A DNA stretch of 64,000 nucleotides from Streptomyces luteolus (GCF_029968015.1 NZ_JASCIS010000027.1:1-64000), one strand, 5' to 3'; shown: positions 34,863-43,472, counted from the first letter of the stretch. Numbers and translations are program-made. The notes: generated by a model from the letters alone, not told the origin.

Positions 34863-35474
34863 ATGACTGAAAGCCCCGGTGGTACCCGCCGCAGAGCCCC
34901 CGCGGGCGCCGCCGTACTCCGTGAGGATGTGACCGAGGCCATTCGCGCCGCGGTCTTCGAGGAGCTCGCCGCCGTCGGCTACGCACGGATGTCGATCGAG
35001 GGCATCGCGCGCCGCGCGGGCGTCGGCAAGACGGCGGTCTACCGCCGCTGGAAGTCCAAGCTGCACCTGGTCCTCGACCTGGTCTCGGCGGTGGCGGTGC
35101 AGGGCCTCCCGGCGCCGGACACGGGCAGCCTCGAAGGCGATCTGCGGCTGCTCTACGAGGTCACGTCGCGTGCCCTGAAGCACCCGGTGGCCGGGCAGAT
35201 CATCCCGGACCTCCAGGCGGAGGCGGCCCGCAACCCGGAGATCGCCGAGGCCCTGCAGAAAGCTTTGCGTGAAGGACAGCACAGCGTGGCCAGCGGCATC
35301 GTGCAGGCCGCCGTCGCCCGCGGCGAACTACGCGCCCGCATCGACGAGGACCTCGCCCTCGACCTGGTCTCGGGCCCGCTCTACTGGCGCTCGGTCGTCG
35401 TGCGGACCGACCTGCCGAAGGGCTACCTGGGCAGGCTGGCGTCGGCCACGGCCGCGGGGCTGCGGGCGCTGTGA
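34863..35474 (+). CDS. TetR-family transcriptional regulator
   Basis: A 203-residue regulator. The N-terminal helix-turn-helix covers residues ~22-70, with MSIEGIARRAGVGKTAVYRRW as its core (two parts). The C-terminal ligand domain belongs to the TetR_C class seen in AcrR-like proteins (GSLEGDLRLLYEVTSRAL, and GPLYWRSVVVRTDL near the end). It is divergent from the tagG-tagH-like exporter genes, and an inverted repeat lies between them, so control of the exporter and of itself is likely. The effector is unknown; a polymer precursor or a wall-active compound would fit. The ATG is probably the first base of the mRNA. Confidence 0.88.
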   Translation: MTESPGGTRRRAPAGAAVLREDVTEAIRAAVFEELAAVGYARMSIEGIARRAGVGKTAVYRRWKSKLHLVLDLVSAVAVQGLPAPDTGSLEGDLRLLYEVTSRALKHPVAGQIIPDLQAEAARNPEIAEALQKALREGQHSVASGIVQAAVARGELRARIDEDLALDLVSGPLYWRSVVVRTDLPKGYLGRLASATAAGLRAL

Positions 35475-35485
35475 GGAAGTAGGGG

Positions 35486-35583
35486 TACGGGAGTGGGGAT
35501 ACGGGGGTGGGGATACGGGGGTGGGGATACGGGAGTAGGGATACGGGAGTAGGGATACGGGAGTAGGGATACGGGAAAGGGGG
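35486..35583. repeat. Seven tandem copies of a 14-bp unit after the TetR gene
   Basis: Units begin at 35486, 35500, 35514, 35528, 35542 and 35556, plus a diverged seventh at 35570. Core TACGGGAGTAGGGA, with some copies TACGGGGGTGGGGA. The strand is strongly G-rich (runs of three to five G at regular spacing). It separates the TetR stop from the shared terminator. Confidence 0.88.
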
Positions 35584-35609
35584 CGCCGGTCCTGTGACCT
35601 GGCGCCCCC
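35579..35609. terminator. Bidirectional terminator between TetR and galE
   Basis: A perfect 9-base stem GGGGGCGCC (35579-35587 with 35601-35609) lies between convergent genes. Confidence 0.78.
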
Positions 35610-35645
35610 TGCGTACGGCCCGAACGCGGGTCGGTTCCGGTCGCG

Positions 35646-36626
35646 TCAGCCGCGCGCGGCCTCCGGGTGCTGGAGCACCCAGCCCGCCCACGCCGACGTG
35701 ATCATCGCGCGTACGTCGTGCCGGGACTTCCAGCCGAGCTCCGCGGAGATCCGCTCGGCCGAGGCGACGACGCGCGCCGGGTCGCCGGGGCGGCGCGGGT
35801 CGACCTGCGGGGCGATGCCGTACCCCGTCACGTCGTTGATCAGGTCGATCAGCTCGCGCACCGAAACGCCTTCGCCGCGGCCGATGTTGACCGTCAGGTC
35901 GGAGCCGGGCGCCGCGGCCAGCTTGCGGGCGGCGGCCACGTGGGCGTCGGCGAGGTCGGCCACGTGGATGTAGTCACGGACGCAGGTGCCGTCCGGGGTG
36001 TCGTAGTCGGCGCCGAAGATGCGCGGGGGCTCGCCCGCGGTGAGGCGCTCGAAGACCATCGGGACGATGTTGAACACGCCGGTGTCGGCGAGCTCGGGGG
36101 CCGCGGCGCCCGCCACGTTGAAGTACCGCAGGCAGGCCGTCGACAGGCCGTGCGCCCGGCCGACCGCGCGGACCAGCCACTCGCCCGCGAGCTTCGTCTC
36201 GCCGTACGGATTCATCGGCGTGCAGGGGGTCTCCTCGGTGACGAGGTCGACGTCAGGCATGCCGTAGACGGCGGCGGAGGAGGAGAGGACGAAGCTGGGC
36301 ACGCCTCCGTCGACGACCGCTTCGAGGAGGGTGCGCAGGCCCTCGACGTTCTCGTGGTAGTAGCGCAGCGGCTGCTCCACGGACTCGCCGACCTGCTTCT
36401 TCGCCGCGAGGTGGACGACGCCGGTGATGCCGTGGTCCGCGATGACGCGGTCGAGCAGCGGCCGGTCGAGGGTGGAGCCCTGGACGAGCGGCACTCCCTC
36501 GGGGACGCGCTCGGCGAATCCGGTGGACAGGTCGTCCAGGACGGCCGCCCGCTCGCCCGCCTCGGTCATGGCGCGGACGACGTGCGCCCCGATGTAGCCG
36601 GCTCCGCCGGTGATCAGCCAGGTCAT
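35646..36626 (-). CDS. galE: UDP-glucose 4-epimerase
   Basis: A 326-residue extended short-chain dehydrogenase of the GalE type. The NAD-binding loop GGAGYIG is at residues 7-13, the catalytic serine region VLSSSAAVYG near 114-122, and the Tyr-x-x-x-Lys pair is Tyr141 and Lys145 (YGETK). The C-terminal part holds CVRDYIHVADLADAH. It interconverts UDP-glucose and UDP-galactose (or related UDP-sugars) and probably supplies a nucleotide sugar for the surrounding glycosyltransferases. ATGs lie at 36632 and 36626; the second matches the usual MTWLITGGAGYIG start. Confidence 0.92.
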   Translation of the reverse strand: MTWLITGGAGYIGAHVVRAMTEAGERAAVLDDLSTGFAERVPEGVPLVQGSTLDRPLLDRVIADHGITGVVHLAAKKQVGESVEQPLRYYHENVEGLRTLLEAVVDGGVPSFVLSSSAAVYGMPDVDLVTEETPCTPMNPYGETKLAGEWLVRAVGRAHGLSTACLRYFNVAGAAAPELADTGVFNIVPMVFERLTAGEPPRIFGADYDTPDGTCVRDYIHVADLADAHVAAARKLAAAPGSDLTVNIGRGEGVSVRELIDLINDVTGYGIAPQVDPRRPGDPARVVASAERISAELGWKSRHDVRAMITSAWAGWVLQHPEAARG

Positions 36627-36721
36627 GGTCATCCTGTTCCGCGTGCGATGTTTGTGGTGGTGTGACGGTAACGTGCTGGGGTTGGCCGGGGTTCCGGTGG
36701 TCCGGTGGTCCGTCCCGTGCT

Positions 36722-36945
36722 GTCGACTCGGGCGCCGTCGATCGCCCTTCGGGCTCGTCCTCAATCGCCGGACGGGCTCATTTTTGATCCCCTCCCCGCC
36801 CCTTCCCGAAAGACTGCCGTCGGCTGCGGGGGCTCCGCCCCCGGACCCCCGCTCCTCAAACGCCGGAGGGGCTGGGTTTGCCCGCCGGAGGGGCTGATTT
36901 GTCCGCCGGAGGGGCTGATTTGACGCCGGACGGGCTGAGTCTGAC
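36722..36945. repeat. REP-like GC-rich palindromic repeat cluster, copy 1
   Basis: Repeated blocks such as CGCCGGACGGGCT, CGCCGGAGGGGCTGATTT and the CCCTCCCCGCCCCTTCCCGA stretch lie between galE and the GT2 gene and run into the 3' end of the latter. The same blocks recur at 41761-41889 and 55301-55505. This family is, from memory, common in Streptomyces intergenic DNA. Confidence 0.75.
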
Positions 36946-38547
36946 CGAGGTCAGCAGCCGTACCGCCTTCCGTCGCAGCATGCCCGCCGCGCTTCGCGTC
37001 CCGACCGAGAGGCGTAGCGCGAGGTTGCCTGAGGCGGTGGCGTACGGGCGCGCGAGCAGTACGCCGCGGCGCGGGTGCGGGCGGGCGGTGGACCGCAGCA
37101 CGTCCGCGTCCTCGACCGCGCGCACCGTCGTGTCGCGCGCCGAGCCGTCGGCGAAGCGCACCCGCGCCTTCACGTCCCACACCCCGGTGTCGAGCGCGGC
37201 CAGGTCGACCAGGAGCAGCGCGGTCCAGCGGGCCCCGTCGGACTCCGGGGACCAGGCCGCCGTGCGACGGAGTCCGCAGCGGCCGCTGTCGCGGTGGCGC
37301 AGCTCGACGTCGACGGTGGTCGGCTCGGCCGCGCCCACCCTGCCGTACAGCTCGTGCAGGCGCAGCCGGAGTGCGGATGCACGTGCGCGTGGACGCAGTT
37401 CGGCGTCGACGGCCAGCGGGAGCAGCCGCATCGGGCGGACCAGGAGGTGGTCGAGGGTCACCTGGGGCAGCTGCTCGGACCAGACGGGCGTGCCGTCGGC
37501 GGCCTGTGCGTACGGCGGGACGAGGCGGGCCGGGCCGGCCGCGACCTGCTTGAGGCGGTTCAGGTCGACGGGCTCGGGGGAGGCCAGGACGACGCGGCCG
37601 ATGACCCGGCCGGGGGCGGGGGCGAGCGCGAAGTCGGCGTCGTCGAAGGTCTGCAGGTACGCGCGCGTGCTGTCCCACCAGGCGCGGCGGTACTCGGCGC
37701 TGCGCTGGTCCAGCTCCTTGGTGTACATCCGCAGGCTGTGGTCGAGGAACTTGGCGCGGGCGGCGCGGACCAGCTTCTTCTCACCGGCGTCGAGGAGGAT
37801 CTCGACGACCTGGCGGTGGGCCTCGACGCGCGCCCGCCAGTTCGCGACGCCCGCCCGGTCCAGGGAGAGGGAGAGCTTCGCGGCGGCGCGGCGGACGTGC
37901 CAGATGTAGACGGTGTCGGCGACGAGCGCGAGGCGTGGGGCGGCGGCGAGCACGCGTGCGGTGAACACGAAGTCCTCGTAGACGAACCGGCCGTCGGGGA
38001 AGCGGATGCCGTGCTCGCGGAGGAAGTCGGTGCGGTAGAGCTTGTTGACGCAGAGCGTGTCGTGGACGAGCCGGGTCCGCTGCTCCGGGCGGTCGATGAT
38101 CGCGGGGGAGTCGTACAGCTCGGGCTGCCAGGGGACTTCGCGGCCGGAGGGCAGTTCGCGGCGGACGCAGCGGCCGGAGGCGACCTGGGTGCCGTGCTCG
38201 GTGGCGGCGGTGAGCAGGGTGTCGACCGCGCCGGGCGGCAGGATGTCGTCGCTGTCGAGGAACATCACGTACGGCGAGGTGCAGGCGTCGATGCCGTCGT
38301 TGCGCGGGGTGCCGCAGCCGCCGCTGTTGGCGCTGCGCAGGACCAGCCGCAGGCGCGGGTCCTCGGCGGCGAGGCGGCCGAGGAGTTCCGGGCTCTCGTC
38401 GGTGGAGCAGTCGTCGACGGCTATGACCTCGCGGACCGCGGTGCCCTGGCCGAGCGCCGAGCGCACCGCGTCCGCCACATGGGCCGCGTCGTTGAATCCG
38501 ATGACGACGACGCATACCTGGGCCTGCTGAGACGGAGCGCTGTTCAT
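36856..38547 (-). CDS. GT2 glycosyltransferase with beta-rich domain, no polymerase domain
   Basis: A 563-residue protein. Residues ~10-240 form a GT2 fold close to that of the 28697 enzyme: VCVVVIGFNDAAHVADAV, VDDCSTDESPELL, NSGGCGTPRNDGID and MFLDSDD. Residues ~330-510 resemble the beta-rich linker of the TagF-like proteins (WDVKARVRFADGSARDTTVR). It then stops where the others continue into the glycerophosphotransferase domain. The last ~25 residues (SPSGVKSAPPADKSAPP) are encoded by the REP-like repeat and are probably not native to the family. It lies 18 bases downstream of the GT87-like gene on the same strand. Confidence 0.84.
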   Translation of the reverse strand: MNSAPSQQAQVCVVVIGFNDAAHVADAVRSALGQGTAVREVIAVDDCSTDESPELLGRLAAEDPRLRLVLRSANSGGCGTPRNDGIDACTSPYVMFLDSDDILPPGAVDTLLTAATEHGTQVASGRCVRRELPSGREVPWQPELYDSPAIIDRPEQRTRLVHDTLCVNKLYRTDFLREHGIRFPDGRFVYEDFVFTARVLAAAPRLALVADTVYIWHVRRAAAKLSLSLDRAGVANWRARVEAHRQVVEILLDAGEKKLVRAARAKFLDHSLRMYTKELDQRSAEYRRAWWDSTRAYLQTFDDADFALAPAPGRVIGRVVLASPEPVDLNRLKQVAAGPARLVPPYAQAADGTPVWSEQLPQVTLDHLLVRPMRLLPLAVDAELRPRARASALRLRLHELYGRVGAAEPTTVDVELRHRDSGRCGLRRTAAWSPESDGARWTALLLVDLAALDTGVWDVKARVRFADGSARDTTVRAVEDADVLRSTARPHPRRGVLLARPYATASGNLALRLSVGTRSAAGMLRRKAVRLLTSVRLSPSGVKSAPPADKSAPPAGKPSPSGV

Positions 38548-38565
38548 ACGTCGGAATTTTAGCCC

Positions 38566-40020
38566 TTACGAGGAATTGTCCGACTGGGGGGGTTTGGTGG
38601 AAGCGGTGGGCCCGAGTGGAGGGCGGGCGGAGACCGTGGAACGCCAGAGCCCCCGCCAGGACAGCAAGACGGCCGCGACGAGCAGGACGTTCCGTACGAA
38701 CAGGACGAGTGTGCCGGTCCAGGTGGAGGCCATGACGTCCTCGTACAGCAGCGGATAGCCGAGCGTGCTGACCGCCGCGGCGGCCGTGACCAGGGCCGCG
38801 GCCGGGCGCTGGCTCGTCGCGCGGGAGCTGAGGCAGACCGCGGCGAGGCCTAGCAGCCAGATGAGGTACTGCGGGCTGATCACCCGGCTCGTGACGGTGA
38901 GGACGAGCACCCCGCAGAGCGCCGCGTCGAAGGGCGTGGCCTCCGTCCAGCGCCGCGCCCGCAGCCGCCAGAGCACCAGTGCCGCGCCGCCGAGCACCGT
39001 CGCGAACAGCGAGGCGTGGGCGACGGCCGTGACGTACGGACCGGTGAACTCCACCGCGCCGAAGCGGTACTCGACGTGCAGCGGCTGTCCCGCGAGCCGC
39101 GCGAACGCGAGTGCCGTGCCGCCGACCGACTCGATCTGCACGCCCCGGCCGCCCTGTTGACGCAGGAACGCGAAAGGGTTCTCGAAGGCGGCCGCAAGGA
39201 CGACGAGCAGTGCCGCGGCGGCGGCGAGGGCGGAGCCCCACGACGCGCGCGTGCTGCGCCCGCGCGGGGTGCCGAGGAGCGCGAGCGCGGGCCAGACCTT
39301 CACGAGGGCCCCGAGCGCGGCGAGCACACCGGCCGCACGAGGTCTGCGCGCCACGCACAGCAGGGCGAGCACGGCGAGCGCGGTGACCTGAACGTCGTAC
39401 CGGGCGAGCGGGATGTGCAGGAGCAGCGGCAGACCGCCCACCCAGAGCGCGGCCCCGGCGAGACTGCGCCCCGGACGGCGCCCCGCGCGGGCGAGCGCGA
39501 CGGCTACCGCGGCGTCCGCGAGCAGCGCCAGGGCCACGAAGCCCTGGAAGTAGCTCAGCCCGGGGAGCAGCGCGGGGGAGAGCAGCACCGGGCCCGCGGC
39601 CGGTGGGTACTGCCAGAGCGGGTCGTCGAGCGGGAATCCGCCCTCGGCCAGTACGCCGAACCAGTGGAAGTACAGCTCGTGCACCTCGCGGGCGACGCCG
39701 CCGACGCCGAGCGGGTGGCGGCCGTCCCGGGCGAGCAGGACCAGCATCACGGCACGCGTCGCCGCCCAGGCCGTGACCAGGGCCAGGGGGTGTCTCTTCG
39801 ATCTTTGCGGATCAGCCCGCGGCGTCTGGCGCGGTGCATCGGCGTGCGCCCGGATCGCCCTCGTACTGGACGTACTTGGGTGATGCGGGCGTGCGGCGAG
39901 GTGCCGTGCCAGGCGTCGCGGGCCCGCAAAGATCGAAGAGACAGCCCCTGGCAGGGCGCGGACGGGGGCGCGGCGGGCGGCCGGGGGTGTGGCGGGCGGC
40001 GGCTGGAGTGTTGTGGTCAT
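38566..40020 (-). CDS. GT87-like polytopic mannosyltransferase with MITE-derived N-terminus
   Basis: A 484-residue membrane protein with about ten helices. Recognisable parts are VTAWAATRAVMLVLLARDG (first helix), LWQYPPAAGPVLL, HIPLARYDVQVTALAVLALL and SRVISPQYLIWLLGLAAV, typical of DUF2029/GT87 enzymes that use polyprenyl-phosphate-mannose or similar donors outside the membrane. A 171-bp MITE-like element (39782-39952) lies between the N-terminal leader and the first helix, in frame, adding about 58 residues. ATG 40020 keeps the whole frame; a start inside or after the element cannot be excluded. A GTG at 40041 is less likely. Divergent from the 40103 gene. Confidence 0.82.
   Translation of the reverse strand: MTTTLQPPPATPPAARRAPVRALPGAVSSIFAGPRRLARHLAARPHHPSTSSTRAIRAHADAPRQTPRADPQRSKRHPLALVTAWAATRAVMLVLLARDGRHPLGVGGVAREVHELYFHWFGVLAEGGFPLDDPLWQYPPAAGPVLLSPALLPGLSYFQGFVALALLADAAVAVALARAGRRPGRSLAGAALWVGGLPLLLHIPLARYDVQVTALAVLALLCVARRPRAAGVLAALGALVKVWPALALLGTPRGRSTRASWGSALAAAAALLVVLAAAFENPFAFLRQQGGRGVQIESVGGTALAFARLAGQPLHVEYRFGAVEFTGPYVTAVAHASLFATVLGGAALVLWRLRARRWTEATPFDAALCGVLVLTVTSRVISPQYLIWLLGLAAVCLSSRATSQRPAAALVTAAAAVSTLGYPLLYEDVMASTWTGTLVLFVRNVLLVAAVLLSWRGLWRSTVSARPPLGPTASTKPPQSDNSS
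39782..39952. mobile_element. MITE-like element with 29-bp inverted ends
   Basis: Left end 39782-39810 and right end 39924-39952 are inverted copies with one mismatch; the inner 20 bases (TGTCTCTTCGATCTTTGCGG) are perfect. AGG flanks both sides (39779-39781 and 39953-39955), a possible 3-bp target duplication. The 171-bp body encodes no transposase. The element sits inside the GT87-like gene and with the duplication adds 58 codons without a stop. The family could not be assigned without a search. Confidence 0.78.
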
Positions 40021-40102
40021 CGAGGGCAGCGTAGGTCGCACAAACCATCTGAGGCGCTGTCAATCCACAGGAACGGTGAGTTAATAGCACAAACTGTGGC
40101 GC

Positions 40103-41710
40103 ATGCACGTCACGACTCTTCGTGCGGCCCTCGCTGCCGGACCGTCCGCCACGGCCGCCGCGCCGGGCCACGTCCGCACCGCATGGGCTGCACTCACCGC
40201 CAGGCCGGCCGCCACGGCCGTGCTCGTTCCCGCCTCCGCCATGCTCGTCCTCGGCCTCTGGGGCCTGGACCGCGAATCCATGTGGCGCGACGAAGGGGTC
40301 ACCCACCAGGTGGCCACCCGCTCGCTCCCCGAGATCGTGCGGCTGCTCGGCAGCGCCGACGCCGTCCACGGCCTCTACTACCTCCTGATGCACGCCGTGC
40401 TCGCCGTGCACCCCGGCGAAGTCGCCCTGCGGCTGCCGTCGGTGCTCGCCGGCGCCGCCACCGCCGCCCTCGTCGCCGCACTCGGCGTCCGCCTCGCCCG
40501 CCCCCGCGTCGGCCTCTGGGCCGGACTCCTCTACGCGGCGACCCCGCTCACCGGGTACTACGCCCAGGAGGGTCGCAGTTACGCGCTCGTCGCCGCCGGA
40601 GTCACCGGCGCCACGCTGCTCCTCGTCCGGGCCGTGCGGCAGGGCCGGGTCAAGGACTGGTGCCTGTACGGGTCCGTCGTCACCGCGACCGTCCTGCTGC
40701 ACCAGCTCGCCGCACTGATCCTGCTCGCGCACGCCGTCACGCTGCTGCTCTCCTGGAAGCGGCTCGACCGGCAGGCCTGGCGCAACTGGGCCGTCTGCGG
40801 CTGCGCCGCGCTCACCGTGCTGCTGCCGCTCGCCCGGCTCACCCTCGGCCAGAGCGAGCACACGGCCTGGCTCGCGGGTTCCGAGGAGGGCAGCTCCGCC
40901 TCCCTCCTCAAGGCCTTCGCCGGGCCGACCGAACTCGTGCTCACCGCGGCCCTGCTGCTCGCCTGCGTCTCCCTCAACTCGCCCCTGGAGCGCACCGGCC
41001 GGCTCTCGCTCAACGCGGTCGCCATGCCGATGATGGTGCTGCCGCCGCTGGTGCTCCTCGCGGCCTCGCAGTACACGCCGCTGCACCACGACCGCTACCT
41101 GTTCTTCGCCCTCGCCGGTGCGCCGCTGTGCGCCGCCGCCGGTGCCGAGCGGATCGCGCGCGGCGTACGGATGATGCGCTCCCGGCCCGGTCGCCGCTCG
41201 GGCGGCGCGGTCTTCGGGGCGGCCGTCGTCGGCCTCGCGTTCTGCTGGCAGCTGCCGCTGCACCAAGGCGACCGTACGACGGAGCAGCGGCCCGACGATC
41301 CCGCGGCGGTCGCCCAGCTCGTGGCGGAGCGCATCGGTCCGGGCGACGCGATGCTCTACCTCCCGTCCGTCGGGCGGCGCACCGCGCTCGCCTACCCGCG
41401 CGAGTTCCAGAACACCAACGACATCGCCCTCGCGCGGACCGCCGCCGCGTCGGGGACGCTGTACGGCGAGGAGACGGGCCCGGCGGAACTGCGGCGGCGG
41501 CTCGCGGACCTGGAGCATGTGTGGCTGCTCGCGGAGCCGTACGCGGCGAGTGCGGAGTGGAACCCGAAGAGCGCGACCGAGCGGGCGAAACTCACCGTCG
41601 TGAACGAGGAGTTCCTGTTGCGGGACGAGTACCAGACGCGCGGCGGGGTGCTGCGGCACTACCTCCGGCGGCCGCCGGATAAGCCGGTGGGGTGGCCGCC
41701 CGCCGAGTAG
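40103..41710 (+). CDS. Polytopic GT39-like glycosyltransferase
   Basis: A 535-residue membrane protein. After the first helix (AVLVPASAMLVLGLWGL) comes DRESMWRDEGVTHQVATRSL, the acidic extracytoplasmic loop typical of ArnT/PMT-type (GT-C) enzymes. YYAQEGRSYALV follows, then about ten further helices, and a soluble C-terminal domain (residues ~400-535) with VGRRTALAYPREFQNTNDIA. GT39-like enzymes take a sugar from a polyprenyl phosphate and transfer it outside the membrane. The sugar is unknown; mannose or a pentose would fit the neighbours. Its start is 82 bases from the divergent GT87-like gene, in a gap with the direct repeat GCACAAAC (40038 and about 40087). Confidence 0.82.
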   Translation: MHVTTLRAALAAGPSATAAAPGHVRTAWAALTARPAATAVLVPASAMLVLGLWGLDRESMWRDEGVTHQVATRSLPEIVRLLGSADAVHGLYYLLMHAVLAVHPGEVALRLPSVLAGAATAALVAALGVRLARPRVGLWAGLLYAATPLTGYYAQEGRSYALVAAGVTGATLLLVRAVRQGRVKDWCLYGSVVTATVLLHQLAALILLAHAVTLLLSWKRLDRQAWRNWAVCGCAALTVLLPLARLTLGQSEHTAWLAGSEEGSSASLLKAFAGPTELVLTAALLLACVSLNSPLERTGRLSLNAVAMPMMVLPPLVLLAASQYTPLHHDRYLFFALAGAPLCAAAGAERIARGVRMMRSRPGRRSGGAVFGAAVVGLAFCWQLPLHQGDRTTEQRPDDPAAVAQLVAERIGPGDAMLYLPSVGRRTALAYPREFQNTNDIALARTAAASGTLYGEETGPAELRRRLADLEHVWLLAEPYAASAEWNPKSATERAKLTVVNEEFLLRDEYQTRGGVLRHYLRRPPDKPVGWPPAE

Positions 41711-41760
41711 GTTGCCGTGGTCCGGGGCTCGGTCCCTGGGGCTGCGCCCCAGACCCCCAT

Positions 41761-41889
41761 CGGCCTCCGGCCTCGTCCTCAAGCGCCGGACGGGCTGGAT
41801 TGTCGGCCTCCGGCCTCGTCCTCAAGCGCCGGACGGGCTGGATTGTCGGCCTCCGGCCTCGTCCTCAAGCGCCGGACGGGCTGGATTTT
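41761..41889. repeat. Three 43-bp tandem repeats (REP-like, copy 2)
   Basis: Units 41761-41803, 41804-41846 and 41847-41889 are identical except for the last two bases of the third. Each contains CCTCAAGCGCCGGACGGGCT. They lie between convergent genes, and the third unit contains the stop codon (41865-41867) of the minus-strand gene. The array may act as a terminator for both. Confidence 0.9.
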
Positions 41890-43472
41890 CCCCGGGCCGG
41901 GCTGGATTTGCCCGGGCTGGGATCGCCAGGCACACGTGCCAGTACCTCCCCCGTCTCCGGCCCCCAAGCCACCACCACCGCCTCCCTCGGTGCGTTCTGG
42001 TCGGGGGAGAGGAGGAGCCAGCGGACGTCGTACTCGCGGACGATCGCGGCGCGTTCGGCCGGGGTCGAGTCTTCGGCGAGGTAGCGGTGTACGGCGTCCT
42101 GGCGCCGTGCCCGTTCCGGTTCCGGGAGGGACGCGTCCGGCCAGGCGGGGGCGACCAGGTTGGGGCCGTAGCCGGGCAGTGAGCGGGACGGGCGGTAGCC
42201 GTCGGTGAGGACGACCTCGCCGGGGGCGATCCGCCGCGCCGCCCACGCGTACTGCGGCCAGCGCGGCGGCTGGTCGAAGCCGATCGGGTCGACCGAGCGG
42301 GGCACCACCGCACCGCCGTGGACGAGGAAGCCGAGCGCCGTGCCGACCGCCGCCGCCTGGGCGAGGAAGCGGCGGCTCGCGGGCCACGGGCGGGGCTCGG
42401 CGAGCTCCACGGCGAGCGCGAACTGCAGCGGGACCAGGGTGAGTCCGAGGATCCGGCCGTACGTGTAGTGGCCGCTGAACCAGCCGTACGCGATGACCAG
42501 GACCTCCGCCGCGAACATCAGGGCCAGTGGGTCGCGGCGGTTCCGCTGCCACCGGAGCCAGAGCGCCGGGAGGCCGATCAGGGCCAGCCAGAAGCGGGCC
42601 TCCATCTCGGAGTAGAGCTGCTCGTGGATGCCGTCCACACTCTGGTCGCCGACGAGTGAGAACACGCTGTAGTACGGCCACACCAGCGCGACCAGAATCG
42701 CCACCGCACCGGCGAGCGCCCAACACCCCACCACGCGCGCGTGCCAGTCACGCCGCCCGCCGACGACGAAGGCGAGCACGCCGATCAGCGCCGCCACCGC
42801 CGAGATCGGGTGCACGAGCAGCACGAGGCCGCACAGCGCGCCCAGTCCCGCGTACGCCCGAGGGGAACCGCCCGAGCGCGCCAGGCGGGCCGTCAGCGCC
42901 CAGGCCCAGAAGGCGAGCCCGATCCCGAACGTCGACGGGAAGGGCAGGTGCCCCGTCAGCGACATCAGGCCCAGGTACCCGGACCACCAGGCCATCCGCG
43001 TGCCCCACAGCAGCACCATGAGGACGAGGGCGAGAACGGGCGCCCACGCGCGCGTGGTGAGGGTTTTGACGGCGCGGTTCAGGCCGGTCAGCAGGACGAC
43101 CAGGTTGACCGCGCCGCTGAGCTTGACGACCTGCCAGCCCGCGAGCCCGGTGAGCTGCGCGAACGCGCCCTGGACGACGGCGTACGGCGAGTAGTACGCG
43201 CTGCCGTCGCCCGGCAGTGCCGAGGTGGGGTGGGCCGGGTCGAGGAGGTCGGTCTTGAGGCGCTCGACGACGGCCGCGTGCTGGCCGAAGTCGCAGCAGA
43301 TCGGCACCCGCCAGGCGGCCGCCGAGACAAGGACCCAGAAGAGGGTGCCGTAGACCAGGTAGGGGCTCGGGCGCAGGGAGCGGCGGCCGCCGAACACAGC
43401 CGTCGCGCCCCGCACCACGCGCGCGTAGTGACGGTTTTCGGTACGCGCGGGGGCCGGGGCGGTCGTGCTCAC
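41865..43472 (-). CDS. Polytopic membrane protein, probable glycosyltransferase
   Basis: A 535-residue protein with about ten hydrophobic helices starting at LVYGTLFWVLVSAAAWRVPI. Features are YYSPYAVVQGAFAQLTGLAG, LLWGTRMAWWSGYLGLMSL, LVLLVHPISAVAALIGVLAF and a soluble C-terminal part with RWPQYAWAARRIAPGEVVLTDG. The topology resembles GT-C enzymes, but no diagnostic catalytic motif is certain. GTG 43472 overlaps the stop of the upstream TagF-like gene (GTGA), implying coupling and a shared pathway. The last ~17 residues (SPGKSSPARGKSSPSGA) come from the 43-bp repeat and adjacent DNA. Much longer in-frame readings upstream are shadow of the neighbour. Confidence 0.75.
   Translation of the reverse strand: MSTTAPAPARTENRHYARVVRGATAVFGGRRSLRPSPYLVYGTLFWVLVSAAAWRVPICCDFGQHAAVVERLKTDLLDPAHPTSALPGDGSAYYSPYAVVQGAFAQLTGLAGWQVVKLSGAVNLVVLLTGLNRAVKTLTTRAWAPVLALVLMVLLWGTRMAWWSGYLGLMSLTGHLPFPSTFGIGLAFWAWALTARLARSGGSPRAYAGLGALCGLVLLVHPISAVAALIGVLAFVVGGRRDWHARVVGCWALAGAVAILVALVWPYYSVFSLVGDQSVDGIHEQLYSEMEARFWLALIGLPALWLRWQRNRRDPLALMFAAEVLVIAYGWFSGHYTYGRILGLTLVPLQFALAVELAEPRPWPASRRFLAQAAAVGTALGFLVHGGAVVPRSVDPIGFDQPPRWPQYAWAARRIAPGEVVLTDGYRPSRSLPGYGPNLVAPAWPDASLPEPERARRQDAVHRYLAEDSTPAERAAIVREYDVRWLLLSPDQNAPREAVVVAWGPETGEVLARVPGDPSPGKSSPARGKSSPSGA

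Noticed and set aside
39834..40034. 66-codon frame inside the MITE-like element as a small gene
   Set aside because: It reads through the inverted ends and has no transposase or other motif. Best treated as part of the element.
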